Source of the DNA: Stenotrophomonas africana
GTDB lineage: Bacteria > Pseudomonadota > Gammaproteobacteria > Xanthomonadales > Xanthomonadaceae
Length of the DNA: 64,000 nt
Assembly (NCBI RefSeq): GCF_013004645.1
Contig: NZ_JABEME010000002.1
Span: 310,001-374,000 of the forward strand
Direction of reading: 5' to 3'
The number at the start of each line of letters is the position of its first letter. Within the stretch, counting starts at the first letter, position 1. The notes under the pieces were generated by a model, which was not told where the DNA came from, searched no databases, and worked only from the letters and a program-made list of their open reading frames with translations. Made by a program: the position numbers and the translations under genes. Below, in pieces: positions 9,300-21,507 of the stretch.

Positions 9300-9944
9300 T
9301 CACCCGCCGATGTACGCGGTGATCTCCGCTTCGGCCAGCAGCTGCCGCAGCTGCGCCACCGACGCGCGCCGCATCGGCTTTTCATCCACCGGCGACAGCG
9401 GGGCTTGGCGCAGGGCGTCATACGGCAGCACGGCCAGATCGAAGGTCAGCTCCTCGGCACTGAACACCCACACCGGCACGTCCAGGCAGCGTTCGCGGTC
9501 CATCCGCAACCGGCGCGTCCGCGATTCGGCGGGAATGCCGTGTTCGTCCAGGAAGCGGTGCACGGCTTCCGGGTCGTCGCTGTGCAGGTGCAGCTGCACG
9601 GGGCTGTTGGCGTCGGCGGTGCCCTCCAGCACCGGGCCGGCCAGGCGAGGGGCGAAGCCGTGCAGAAACTCCAGCGCACGCATGGCGGCCTCTCGGCGGC
9701 GCTGCAGTTCGTTGCCATGCTGGGGGCCGGAGAACAGCCGCTGGTACTCGCGCAGGGCGTCTTCGATCTCGGTGTTGCGGGGCAGGGAGGCATCATCGTG
9801 GATGCCGAGCCGGCTGGCGGCCTTCAACTTGGCCTGGTGGTAGTCGCGGATGCCGCCTTCGGCCATCAGGCGGGCGGCTTCGTGGGCGAGGCGGTGGCGC
9901 CGCTCGCGGGTCTGGCTGGCAGCATGCTGACGGGCGCGATGCAT
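9300..9944 (-). CDS. Conserved hypothetical protein (214 aa)
   Basis: I do not recognise this protein. It starts with a basic, Ala/Arg-rich helical segment (MHRARQHAASQTRERRHRLA) and has no signal peptide or membrane span. The middle (about residues 55-110) is predicted helical from its composition. A central mixed section includes VQLHLHSDDPEAVHRFLDEH and RRLRMDRERCLDVPVWVFSA. The C-terminus reads SPVDEKPMRRASVAQLRQLL. The gene stands alone, with hairpin repeats on both sides. Codon use looks like the host, so it is probably a real gene. Function unknown, probably cytoplasmic. Confidence 0.65.
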   Translation of the reverse strand: MHRARQHAASQTRERRHRLAHEAARLMAEGGIRDYHQAKLKAASRLGIHDDASLPRNTEIEDALREYQRLFSGPQHGNELQRRREAAMRALEFLHGFAPRLAGPVLEGTADANSPVQLHLHSDDPEAVHRFLDEHGIPAESRTRRLRMDRERCLDVPVWVFSAEELTFDLAVLPYDALRQAPLSPVDEKPMRRASVAQLRQLLAEAEITAYIGG

Positions 9945-9979
9945 GCGATGACTCCTGTTGCGACCTGGCTACAGACTAG

Positions 9980-13857
<3,878 letters not shown>

Positions 13858-13858
<1 letters not shown>

Positions 13859-14742
13859 TGGCACGCATCAATCTATTGCCCTGGCGCGCCGAACGGCGCA
13901 AGCAACGCCAGCGCGAGTTCTACGCAATGCTGGGCATGGCCGCGATCGGTGGCCTGCTGCTGTCGCTGCTGATCTGGTTCTATTACGACCGCCAGGTGAG
14001 CGGCCAGATGGACCGCAATGCCTATCTGGAAGCCGAGATCGAGAAGGTCAAGGAACAGAACAAGGAGATCGACCGCCTTGACGCGCAGAAGGAGCGCCTG
14101 CTGGCCCGCAAGAAGGTGATCGAGGAACTGCAGGCCAAGCGCTCGCAGATGGTGCACCTGTTCGATGCGCTGGTGCGCACGATTCCCGATGGCCTGGTGC
14201 TGACCGCGCTGAAGCAGGAAGGCGACGTGCTGACCCTGGAAGGCCGCACCCAGTCCAACGCCCGTGTTTCGGCGTACATGCGCAACCTGGAGACCTCCGG
14301 CTGGATGACCAACCCGGAACTGTCGATCATCGAAGCGCGTGACCCCGAAAAGGACAAGGACGGCAAGACCGGCCCTGTTGCGGACATCAAGGCGCTGCCT
14401 TATGTGTTCGTGGTCAAGGTGAAGCTGCCGGCGCAGAGCGAAGAAGTGGCGGCGACGCCCGGTCTGAACGCAGACGGCTCGGTGGCAACGGCAGCGCCGG
14501 CGCCAGTGGCACCGCTTGCCGCAGGCCCGGATGCGGCCACCCCTGCGGCTCCGGCGGCAGGCCCGGCAGCGAGCCCGGGTGCACCGGCGCCGGCGGCACC
14601 TGCTGCTGCCCCGGCCAGCGCACCGGCCAAGCCGAACCAACCGGCCGCACCGGCTGCCCAGCCCGCCCCGAAGCCTGAGGGCAGCCGCCTGGCGCAGCCG
14701 CCGCAGGCCTTCCATGCCCCGCTGCAGGGGGACCGCGCATGA
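13858..14742 (+). CDS. pilN: Type IV pilus inner-membrane protein PilN
   Basis: 294 residues. The conserved PilM-binding motif INLLPWR is at residues 4-10. A single membrane span lies at about 23-42, a Lys/Glu-rich coiled coil at about 45-95, and a ferredoxin-like periplasmic domain after it. PilN pairs with PilO to form the inner-membrane alignment subcomplex. After about residue 198 the protein turns into a tail of nearly 100 residues made almost only of Ala, Pro and Gly, ending in a short basic/Gln-rich segment. PilN is often near 180-220 residues, so this tail is an extension. The stop overlaps pilO by four bases. Confidence 0.93.
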
Positions 14743-15395
14743 GCCAGAAGATCGATCTCAAGAACCTGGATTTCAACGACATCGGCAACTGGCCGCAGAA
14801 GGCCAAGATCGTCTTCTGCTCGCTGCTGGCGGTGGTGATCATGTTCGTTGCGTGGATGCTGCTGATCAGCGGCAAGCGTGAGGAACTGGCCGGCCTGGAA
14901 TCGAAGGAAACCGAGCTGCGTTCGGAGTTCACCAAGCAGCAGGAGCGCGCGGTGAACCTGGCGCCGCTGAAGCAGCAGCTGGCGCAGATGGAGCAGGTGC
15001 TGCAGCAGATGTTGCGGCAGCTGCCCAGCAAGACCGAAATGCCCGACCTGATCATCGACATCTCGCAGACCGCGCTGTCCAGCGGCCTGACCAACGAGCT
15101 GTTCGAGCCGGAGCAGGAGCAGGTCAAGGAGTTCTACGCCGAGAAGCCGATCAAGCTGCGGATGGTGGGCAGCTACCACCAGTTCGGTGCGTTCGTCAGC
15201 GGCGTGGCCTCGCTGCCGCGGGTGGTGATCCTGACCATGCACGACATCAACCTCAAGCCCAAGGACAAGACCAGCGGCAACGTCCGCAGTGGCGCGCTGG
15301 AACTGTCCGGCACGGTCAAGACCTATCGCTACCTGGACGAGACCGAGGTGCAGGAACAGCAGAAGGCTGAAGCCGGCAAGGAGGACAAGAAGTGA
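14739..15395 (+). CDS. pilO: Type IV pilus inner-membrane protein PilO
   Basis: 218 residues, the normal length for the family. A short cytoplasmic N-terminus (IDLKNLDFNDIGNWPQKAK, typical of PilO) leads to one membrane span (about 24-44), a coiled coil (about 48-100) and a periplasmic ferredoxin-like domain (KPIKLRMVGSYHQFGAFVSG). It forms heterodimers with PilN and contacts PilP, linking the inner-membrane platform to the PilQ secretin. It overlaps pilN and pilP by four bases each, so the genes are translationally coupled. Confidence 0.95.
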   Translation: MSQKIDLKNLDFNDIGNWPQKAKIVFCSLLAVVIMFVAWMLLISGKREELAGLESKETELRSEFTKQQERAVNLAPLKQQLAQMEQVLQQMLRQLPSKTEMPDLIIDISQTALSSGLTNELFEPEQEQVKEFYAEKPIKLRMVGSYHQFGAFVSGVASLPRVVILTMHDINLKPKDKTSGNVRSGALELSGTVKTYRYLDETEVQEQQKAEAGKEDKK

Positions 15396-15928
15396 TCCGT
15401 TCCTTCTTCGCACGTTGTGGAATGGTGGCCGCCGTGCTGCTGCTGTCCGCCTGCGGCCGCGGCGTGACCAGCACGCCGGGTGATGCGCCGAATCTTGAAA
15501 AGTGGGTGGAGGGTGAGCGTGCGCGACCGGCACAGCCACTGGAGCCGCTGCCGGTGATGCAGCAGTTCGAGACCTTCGAATACTCCGCGCAGGGCATGCG
15601 CGATCCGTTCACCGATGCCTGGACCAATCCGCAGCAGGGGAATGGCGGATTGCGTCCGGATCCGAACCGGCGCAAGGAGCCGTTGGAAGGCTTCCCGCTG
15701 GATGCACTGGACATGGTCGGTACCATCGGCACCGGTGCAGGCACCGTCGCGCTGGTGATGGGGCCGGACAAGGTGACCTACCGGGTGCGCCCGGGCGGTT
15801 ACCTCGGGCAGAGCGACGGGCGGATCACGGCGGTCTTCGAAGACCGCGTGGAGCTGATCGAACTGGTGCCGGATGGCGCGGGCGGCTGGCTGGAACGGCC
15901 GGCAACGCTCTCGCTTGAAGATCAATGA
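15392..15928 (+). CDS. pilP: Type IV pilus inner-membrane lipoprotein PilP
   Basis: 178 residues with a lipoprotein signal peptide (LLLSAC, lipidated Cys21). A flexible stretch follows with the conserved FEYSAQGMRDPFTD. The C-terminal beta-sandwich (about 105-175) includes LDALDMVGTIGTGAG and VTYRVRPGGYLGQSDGRITA, as in other PilP proteins. PilP bridges PilN/PilO to the N0 domain of the PilQ secretin in the periplasm. It starts within the last codons of pilO and lies 21 bases before pilQ. Confidence 0.95.
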   Translation: MIRSFFARCGMVAAVLLLSACGRGVTSTPGDAPNLEKWVEGERARPAQPLEPLPVMQQFETFEYSAQGMRDPFTDAWTNPQQGNGGLRPDPNRRKEPLEGFPLDALDMVGTIGTGAGTVALVMGPDKVTYRVRPGGYLGQSDGRITAVFEDRVELIELVPDGAGGWLERPATLSLEDQ

Positions 15929-15949
15929 TCGTTTACTGGGGATAGCACG

Positions 15950-17923
15950 ATGACCTTTCACCAAGCCAAGGGGCTGCGTCCCATCCGGCGCTCTACCTTG
16001 AACCGTGTCAGCGCGTTGGGAGTCGCGCTGATGCTGGCCTGCGCTCCGGCGCTGGCCGCGGCACCGGCGGAAAAGCCGGTGGGCGCCACCGTGGCCCCGG
16101 CGACAGCGCCGGCGGGCCTGTCTGTGGCAAAGATTGATTTCAAGCGTGGCGATGACGGCGCCGGGCGCCTGATCGTCCAGTTCGACGGCCAGGGCGCGGT
16201 CCCGGACCTGCGCACGCAGGGCAACAGCGTGGTGGTCGACGTCGGCAATGCCCGACTGCCGGCCAACCTGCAGAAGCCGATGAACGTCACCGACTTCGCC
16301 ACGCCGGTGCAGCGCATCGACGCCAAGCCGTCCGGTGCCGGTACCCAGCTGGTGCTCAGCACCGGTGGCGCAGTGGAGTCGCTGGCTTACCAGAGCGGCA
16401 ACGAGTACGTGGTGGAGATCAGCCCGCGGCAGGCTCCGGCCGCTGTCGGTGCGGTCACTGCCGGCAGCGTCACCCAGGCGGCCAAGGCTGTCGGCCAGCG
16501 CGGTTTCACCGGCAAGCCGGTGACCTTCAACTTCCAGGACGTGCCGGTGCGCACGGTGCTGCAGTTGATCGCCGAGGAATCCAATCTCAACGTGGTGGCG
16601 TCCGATTCGGTACAGGGCAATGTGACCCTGCGCCTGGTCAACGTGCCGTGGGACCAGGCGCTGGACATCGTGCTGCGTGCCAAGGGCCTGGACAAGCGCC
16701 GCGACGGCAGCGTGATCTGGGTGGCGCCGCAGGCCGAACTGGCCAAGTTCGAGCAGGAGAAGGAAGACGCGCGCATCGCCATCGAAAACCGCGAAGACCT
16801 GGTCACCGATTACGTCCAGATCAACTACCACAGCGCCACCCAGATCTTCAAAGCGCTGACCGAGGCCAAGGGCATCGGTGGCGGCGGTGGTGGCGGCAAT
16901 GGTGGTGGTGGCGGTTCGTCGCAGGAGGACAGTGGTTTCCTGTCCTCGCGCGGCCGCATCGTCGCCGATGAGCGCACCAACACGCTGATGATCAGCGACA
17001 TCCCGAAGAAGATCGCGCGCATGCGTGAGCTGATCGGGGTGATCGACCGCCCTGTGGACCAGGTGCTGATCGAAAGCCGCATCGTCATCGCCACCGATAC
17101 CTTCGCCCGCGAGCTGGGTGCGAAGTTCGGCATCAGCGGCAGCCGCGACAACGTGTACTTCAGCGGCAGCCTGGATGCCAATGCCGAAACCCGCAAGTCG
17201 CAGGTGGACACGGCACTGGCCAACGAGAAGGCGGTCCGCGAGTGGCAGGCCGGTGGCAGCGTCGGCCCGGCGCCGATTCCCAGTGGCTCGACCATCAAGC
17301 GCGGCCTGAACTGGAATCTGCCGGTGGCAGCGGCCAACAACCCCGGCTCGCTGGCGCTGTCGATCCTCAACGCAGGCTACCTGCTGGACGTGGAGCTGTC
17401 GGCCATGCAGGAAGAGTCACGTGGTGAAGTGATCTCCAACCCGCGCGTGGTTACCACCAACCAGCGCGAGGCGATGATCAAGCAGGGCAAGGAAATCGGT
17501 TACGTCACCATCAGCGGCGCCGGTGCTGCCGGTGGCGCCGGTTCCACCCCGAACGTGCAGTTCAAGGAAGTGGTGCTGGAGCTGCGGGTAACCCCCACCA
17601 TCACCAACGACAACCGCGTGTTCCTCAACATGCAGGTGAAGAAGGACGAAGTCGACCGCCTGATCGAACTGCAGGGCTACGGCACGGTGCCGTCGATCAA
17701 CCGCCGCGAGGTCAATACTGCGGTGCTGGTCGAGGACGGGCAGACCGTGGTCATCGGTGGTGTGTACGAGTTCACCGACCGCAGCAGCATCAGCAAGGTA
17801 CCGTTCCTGGGCGACGTGCCGTTCCTGGGCAATCTGTTCAAGAAGCGCGGCCGCAACAAGGACAAGGCCGAGCTGCTGGTGTTCGTCACCCCGAAGGTGC
17901 TGCGCGTGGCCAAGCAGAACTGA
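15950..17923 (+). CDS. pilQ: Type IV pilus secretin PilQ
   Basis: 657 residues. A long basic signal peptide (about residues 1-37) is followed by an AMIN-type beta domain, apparently a single one (about 55-160). The N0/STN domain is at about 187-245 (VTFNFQDVPVRTVLQLIAEE), then N1, then a Gly-rich loop (GGGGGGGNGGGGGS, about 309-322). The C-terminal secretin barrel has VEDGQTVVIGGVYEF and the hallmark VPFLGDVPFLGNLFKKRG. It forms the outer-membrane pore through which the pilus extends and retracts. It is the last gene of pilMNOPQ and is followed at once by a strong hairpin. The start could also lie a few codons downstream. Confidence 0.95.
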   Translation: MTFHQAKGLRPIRRSTLNRVSALGVALMLACAPALAAAPAEKPVGATVAPATAPAGLSVAKIDFKRGDDGAGRLIVQFDGQGAVPDLRTQGNSVVVDVGNARLPANLQKPMNVTDFATPVQRIDAKPSGAGTQLVLSTGGAVESLAYQSGNEYVVEISPRQAPAAVGAVTAGSVTQAAKAVGQRGFTGKPVTFNFQDVPVRTVLQLIAEESNLNVVASDSVQGNVTLRLVNVPWDQALDIVLRAKGLDKRRDGSVIWVAPQAELAKFEQEKEDARIAIENREDLVTDYVQINYHSATQIFKALTEAKGIGGGGGGGNGGGGGSSQEDSGFLSSRGRIVADERTNTLMISDIPKKIARMRELIGVIDRPVDQVLIESRIVIATDTFARELGAKFGISGSRDNVYFSGSLDANAETRKSQVDTALANEKAVREWQAGGSVGPAPIPSGSTIKRGLNWNLPVAAANNPGSLALSILNAGYLLDVELSAMQEESRGEVISNPRVVTTNQREAMIKQGKEIGYVTISGAGAAGGAGSTPNVQFKEVVLELRVTPTITNDNRVFLNMQVKKDEVDRLIELQGYGTVPSINRREVNTAVLVEDGQTVVIGGVYEFTDRSSISKVPFLGDVPFLGNLFKKRGRNKDKAELLVFVTPKVLRVAKQN

Positions 17924-17940
17924 GCCCGCGCCACCGGCGA

Positions 17941-17977
17941 AACGAAGAAGGGCCGCCATGCGCGGCCCTTCTTCGTT
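17941..17977 (+). terminator. Intrinsic terminator of pilMNOPQ
   Basis: A perfect 16-bp stem: AACGAAGAAGGGCCGC, loop CATGC, then its complement GCGGCCCTTCTTCGTT, followed by TCC. It lies 17 bases after the pilQ stop. Confidence 0.8.
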
Positions 17978-17984
17978 TCCACAA

Positions 17985-18008
17985 GTAGATCCCCGCCATG
18001 CGTGGATG
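17985..18008 (+). repeat. SMAG/REP-like monomer, GTAGATCC subtype
   Basis: GTAGATCCCCGCCATGCGTGGATGG. It has the same layout as the GTAGATCCACGCCATGCGTGGATG copies at 29529 and 52718, and lies between the pilQ terminator and the moxR operon. Confidence 0.65.
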
Positions 18009-18096
18009 GGCCGTTCAGCCGTTCTTGATGCCAATCGCAGAGCACCCTGCGATGATGTCGGGAACCCGTGCCGTCCCGCGCCGGTCAAAGGCCCCC

Positions 18097-19122
18097 ATGA
18101 ACCTGCCACCGCCGATGCCCGAATCCGCCACGCCGCCGCCCGCGCCGGCCGCCTCCCGCCTGCATGGCGCCTTCACCCAGCTGCGGGACGCCCTGTCGGC
18201 CGAGATCGTCGGCCAGGCGGCACTGGTCGAACGCCTGCTGATCGCGCTGCTGGCCGATGGTCACCTGCTGGTGGAAGGCGCTCCGGGCCTGGCCAAGACC
18301 ACGGCGATCCGTGCGCTGGCCTCGCGCCTGGAGGCTGACTTCGCCCGCGTGCAGTTCACCCCGGACCTGCTGCCGGCCGATCTGACCGGTACCGAGATCT
18401 GGCGCCCGCAGGAAGGCCGCTTCGAATTCGTACCTGGCCCGATCTTCCACCCGATCCTGCTGGCCGATGAAATCAACCGCGCGCCGGCCAAGGTGCAGTC
18501 GGCACTGCTGGAAGCGATGGGCGAGCGCCAGGTCACCGTTGGCCGCCACACCTACGCGCTGCCGCCGCTGTTCCTGGTGATGGCCACGCAGAACCCGATC
18601 GAGCAGGAAGGCACCTTCCCGCTGCCCGAAGCACAGCTGGACCGCTTCCTGATGCACGTGCGCATCAGCTACCCCGATCAGGCCGCCGAATCGGAGATCC
18701 TGCGCCTGGCCCGCGAGCGTGCCCGCGGCGCGCTGGGCGAGGCAGCACCGGCACCGGAGAAGCTGCCGATGCAGGATGTGTTCGATGCCCGCCGCGAAGT
18801 GCTGGACCTGCACATGGCGCCAGCGCTGGAACGCTACCTGATCGAGCTGGTGCTGGCCTCGCGTGATCCGTCCCGTTATGACGCTGGCCTTGGCCGTCGC
18901 ATTGCCTGGGGGGCAAGCCCACGTGGTTCCATCGCGCTGGAACGCTGCGCGCGTGCGCGTGCCTGGCTGGCTGGCCGCGATTTCGTCACCCCCGATGATG
19001 TGCGAGCGGTTGCCGCCGATGTGCTGCGCCATCGCGTGCTGCCCAGCTACGAAGCTACCGCTGAAGGCTGGGATGGCGAACGCCTGGTGCAGGAGCTGCT
19101 GGCCCGGGTGCCGGCACCCTGA
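18097..19122 (+). CDS. MoxR-family AAA+ ATPase
   Basis: 341 residues from ATG 18097; the frame is open earlier but the upstream part is not family-like. The Walker A motif GAPGLAKT is at about residues 61-68, Walker B is ILLADEINRAP, and the sensor stretch is LVMATQNPIEQEGTFPLPEA, followed by the MoxR lid domain. MoxR proteins act as chaperones that mature or activate proteins with von Willebrand A (VWA) domains. Here the gene leads an operon with a DUF58 protein, two VWA proteins and BatD, the usual MoxR/Bat arrangement. That arrangement is linked to envelope stress tolerance, though the exact client is unknown in this group. Confidence 0.9.
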   Translation: MNLPPPMPESATPPPAPAASRLHGAFTQLRDALSAEIVGQAALVERLLIALLADGHLLVEGAPGLAKTTAIRALASRLEADFARVQFTPDLLPADLTGTEIWRPQEGRFEFVPGPIFHPILLADEINRAPAKVQSALLEAMGERQVTVGRHTYALPPLFLVMATQNPIEQEGTFPLPEAQLDRFLMHVRISYPDQAAESEILRLARERARGALGEAAPAPEKLPMQDVFDARREVLDLHMAPALERYLIELVLASRDPSRYDAGLGRRIAWGASPRGSIALERCARARAWLAGRDFVTPDDVRAVAADVLRHRVLPSYEATAEGWDGERLVQELLARVPAP

Positions 19123-19130
19123 GCCTGCGC

Positions 19131-20060
19131 ATGACCGATCCATCCCTGCACGACGTCTCTTCCGTCAGCGACGGTGACGGGCTGCGCCCGCAGCTGGCCG
19201 AGCTGGTGGCGCTGCGCCGCCTTGCACAGCGACCGCCGCCGCCACGCCGTGGCCGTGCCGGCAACGCGGGCCAGGCACCTTCCCCGCTGCGCGGCCGCGG
19301 CATGGAATACGCCGAGTCGCGCGAGTACGTGGCCGGTGACGATGCTCGCCATATCGACTGGCGGGTGACCGCGCGTACCGGCCGTGCCCACACCAAATTG
19401 TTCCAGGCCGAGCGCGAGCGGGTCAGCCTGATCGTGGCCGATACCTCGCCGGCCCTGTACTTCGGCACCCGCGTGCGCTTCAAGTCGGTGCAGGCTGCAC
19501 GTGCGGGCGCCGTTGCCGCGTGGTCGGCGCAGCGTCGTGGTGATCGCATCGGCGCCCTGCGTGGCAGCGACCGTGAACCACCGATTGCACCGGCAGGAGG
19601 CCCCCGTGGCGTGCTGCGCGTGCTGGATGCGCTCACCCGCTGGTACGCGCAGCCCCCGGCCGATGACCTTGGCCTGGAGCGCGCGCTGGACCATGCGGCC
19701 CGCGTGCTGCGCCCGGGCGCGCGCATGCTGGTGCTGGCCGATCCGCAGCAGGCCATCCATATTCCACCTGCGCGCTGGAGCGCGCTGGCCCAGCACCATG
19801 ACCTCAGCCTGGTGCTGCTGGTCGATCCGTTGGAGATGCAGCCGCCCTCGGCCGCGCTGCAGTTCCAGACCGCGCAGCAGCGTATCGGCCTCGACCTGCG
19901 ACGCAGCGAGGTGCAGGCCCATTGGCAGGCCCACTTCGTCGAACCGCTGCAGGAACTGCGACGCCAGCTTGGCGCGCGCCGTGTTGATGTGCAGGTGCTG
20001 TCCACCGATGCGCCCAGCGATGCCTGGCTGGCACCCTCCCCCACCGAGGTGCCGGCATGA
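19131..20060 (+). CDS. DUF58 domain-containing protein of the MoxR/Bat operon
   Basis: 309 residues with the DUF58 signature SREYVAGDDARHIDWRVTAR followed by TKLFQAERERVSLIVADTSP, the part that resembles a degenerate VWA fold. No membrane span or signal peptide is seen, so it is probably cytoplasmic or membrane-associated. DUF58 proteins almost always follow moxR and are thought to work with it; the biochemical role is unknown. The start is 8 bases after the moxR stop, and the end overlaps the next gene by four bases. Confidence 0.9.
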   Translation: MTDPSLHDVSSVSDGDGLRPQLAELVALRRLAQRPPPPRRGRAGNAGQAPSPLRGRGMEYAESREYVAGDDARHIDWRVTARTGRAHTKLFQAERERVSLIVADTSPALYFGTRVRFKSVQAARAGAVAAWSAQRRGDRIGALRGSDREPPIAPAGGPRGVLRVLDALTRWYAQPPADDLGLERALDHAARVLRPGARMLVLADPQQAIHIPPARWSALAQHHDLSLVLLVDPLEMQPPSAALQFQTAQQRIGLDLRRSEVQAHWQAHFVEPLQELRRQLGARRVDVQVLSTDAPSDAWLAPSPTEVPA

Positions 20061-20506
20061 GCGCCAACCTGCCGCTGCGCGATGTGCAGCTGCCGCCGGC
20101 CCCATCGTGGTGGCCACCGGCGCCAGGCTATCTGATGATCGGCGGTGGGGTGCTGCTGTTGCTGGTGGCGTTGGCCTTGCTGCGGTGGCAGCGTCGCCGA
20201 CGTCGCCAGCGCTGGTTGCAGCTGTTCGACCAGGAGCTGGCGACCACCGCCGATGCTGCTGCAGAACTGGCGGCAATCGCCGGACTGCTGCGTCGCGCCG
20301 CGCGCCAGGCACAGCCCGGCAGTGAATCCCTGCGCGATGATGCGTGGTGGCAGCGTGTGGATCCGAAAGGCACGCTGCCCCCGGCACGTCGCAGTCTGCT
20401 GGCGGAAGGCGCCTATCGCCCACGGGTGGACGCCAGCGATGTGGCGGCGCTGCGCAGTTGGGCGCGCGAGCGCTATCTGGCCATGCTGCTGGAGCGGCGC
20501 CGATGA
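20057..20506 (+). CDS. DUF4381 small membrane protein of the MoxR/Bat operon
   Basis: 149 residues. The N-terminus LRDVQLPPAPSWWPPAPGYL is typical of DUF4381 and leads into one membrane span (about 29-49) and an Arg-rich cytoplasmic tail with helical segments (WLQLFDQELATTADAAAELA). It overlaps both neighbours by four bases (ATGA), so it is translationally coupled within the operon. The function is unknown; its constant position suggests a scaffold for the VWA proteins. Confidence 0.85.
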   Translation: MSANLPLRDVQLPPAPSWWPPAPGYLMIGGGVLLLLVALALLRWQRRRRRQRWLQLFDQELATTADAAAELAAIAGLLRRAARQAQPGSESLRDDAWWQRVDPKGTLPPARRSLLAEGAYRPRVDASDVAALRSWARERYLAMLLERRR

Positions 20507-21507
20507 ACCTGCTGGCAAGTTACTGGCCATGGCCGGACCTGCAGCTGGCGTGGCCGCTGGCCCTGCTGGCGCTGCCGTTGCCGTTGCTGATGCGCTGGTG
20601 GAAGCGTCGTGCCGATCCCGGCGCTGCGCTGCGCGTGCCCTATGCGGCGACGGAACTGGAAGCGCTGGCCGGAGGCGGCCGCGTTGATGTTTCGTGGCTG
20701 CGTACGCTGCTGTTGTGGCTGGGCTGGTGCGCGCTGTGCGTCGCGCTGGCTCGCCCGCAACAGCTGGGCGAAGCGATCACGCCACCGCAGCAGGGCCGGC
20801 AGATGATGCTGGCGATGGACGTGTCCGGCAGCATGGGCGAGGGCGACATGGTGCTGGGTGGGCAGGCGGTGGATCGCCTGACCGCAGCCAAGGCCGTGCT
20901 GGCCGATTTCCTTGATCGTCGTGCCGGTGATCGCATCGGCCTGCTGATCTTCGGCGACCGCGCCTACACGCTTACACCGCTTACTGCCGACCTGGCCAGC
21001 GTGCGTGACCAGCTGCGCGACAGCGTGGTCGGCCTGGCCGGGCGCGAGACGGCCATCGGTGATGCCATCGGCCTGGCAGTGAAACGCCTGCGCAGCCAAC
21101 CCGAGGGACAGCGCGTGCTGATCCTGCTGACCGACGGCGTCAGCAACGCCGGCGTGCTGGAACCGCTGCGCGCGGCGGAAGTGGCCCGCGCCGAAGGTGT
21201 GCGTATCCATACCGTGGCATTTGGTGGTGATGGCAGCATGCGCCTGTTCGGCATTCCCATATCCGCCGACCAGGATCCGGTCGACGAGGCTACGTTGAAG
21301 AAGATCGCGAGCATGACCGGCGGCCAGTTCTTCCGCGCCCGCGACACCGCGCAGCTGGCCGGCATCTATGCCGAACTGGATCGGCTGGAACCGATCGCAG
21401 CGAAGGGGCCGAGCCTGCGCCCGCGCGAAGAGCGCTATGCCTGGCCGTTGGGTCTGGCGTTGTTGCTGGGCGCATTGGCATGGGTGTGGCCGGAGCGTCG
21501 CCGATGA
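20503..21507 (+). CDS. VWA-domain membrane protein, BatA type
   Basis: 334 residues from ATG 20503, which overlaps the DUF4381 stop. Membrane spans lie at about residues 11-31 and 60-82, followed by a VWA domain with an intact metal-ion-dependent adhesion site (AMDVSGSMGEGD, then LLTDGVSNAG). A C-terminal span (about 312-330) completes the BatA pattern. Bat proteins are inner-membrane proteins with periplasmic or cytoplasmic VWA domains that assemble with BatB and BatD. The intact DxSxS motif contrasts with the next gene. Confidence 0.88.
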   Translation: MNLLASYWPWPDLQLAWPLALLALPLPLLMRWWKRRADPGAALRVPYAATELEALAGGGRVDVSWLRTLLLWLGWCALCVALARPQQLGEAITPPQQGRQMMLAMDVSGSMGEGDMVLGGQAVDRLTAAKAVLADFLDRRAGDRIGLLIFGDRAYTLTPLTADLASVRDQLRDSVVGLAGRETAIGDAIGLAVKRLRSQPEGQRVLILLTDGVSNAGVLEPLRAAEVARAEGVRIHTVAFGGDGSMRLFGIPISADQDPVDEATLKKIASMTGGQFFRARDTAQLAGIYAELDRLEPIAAKGPSLRPREERYAWPLGLALLLGALAWVWPERRR

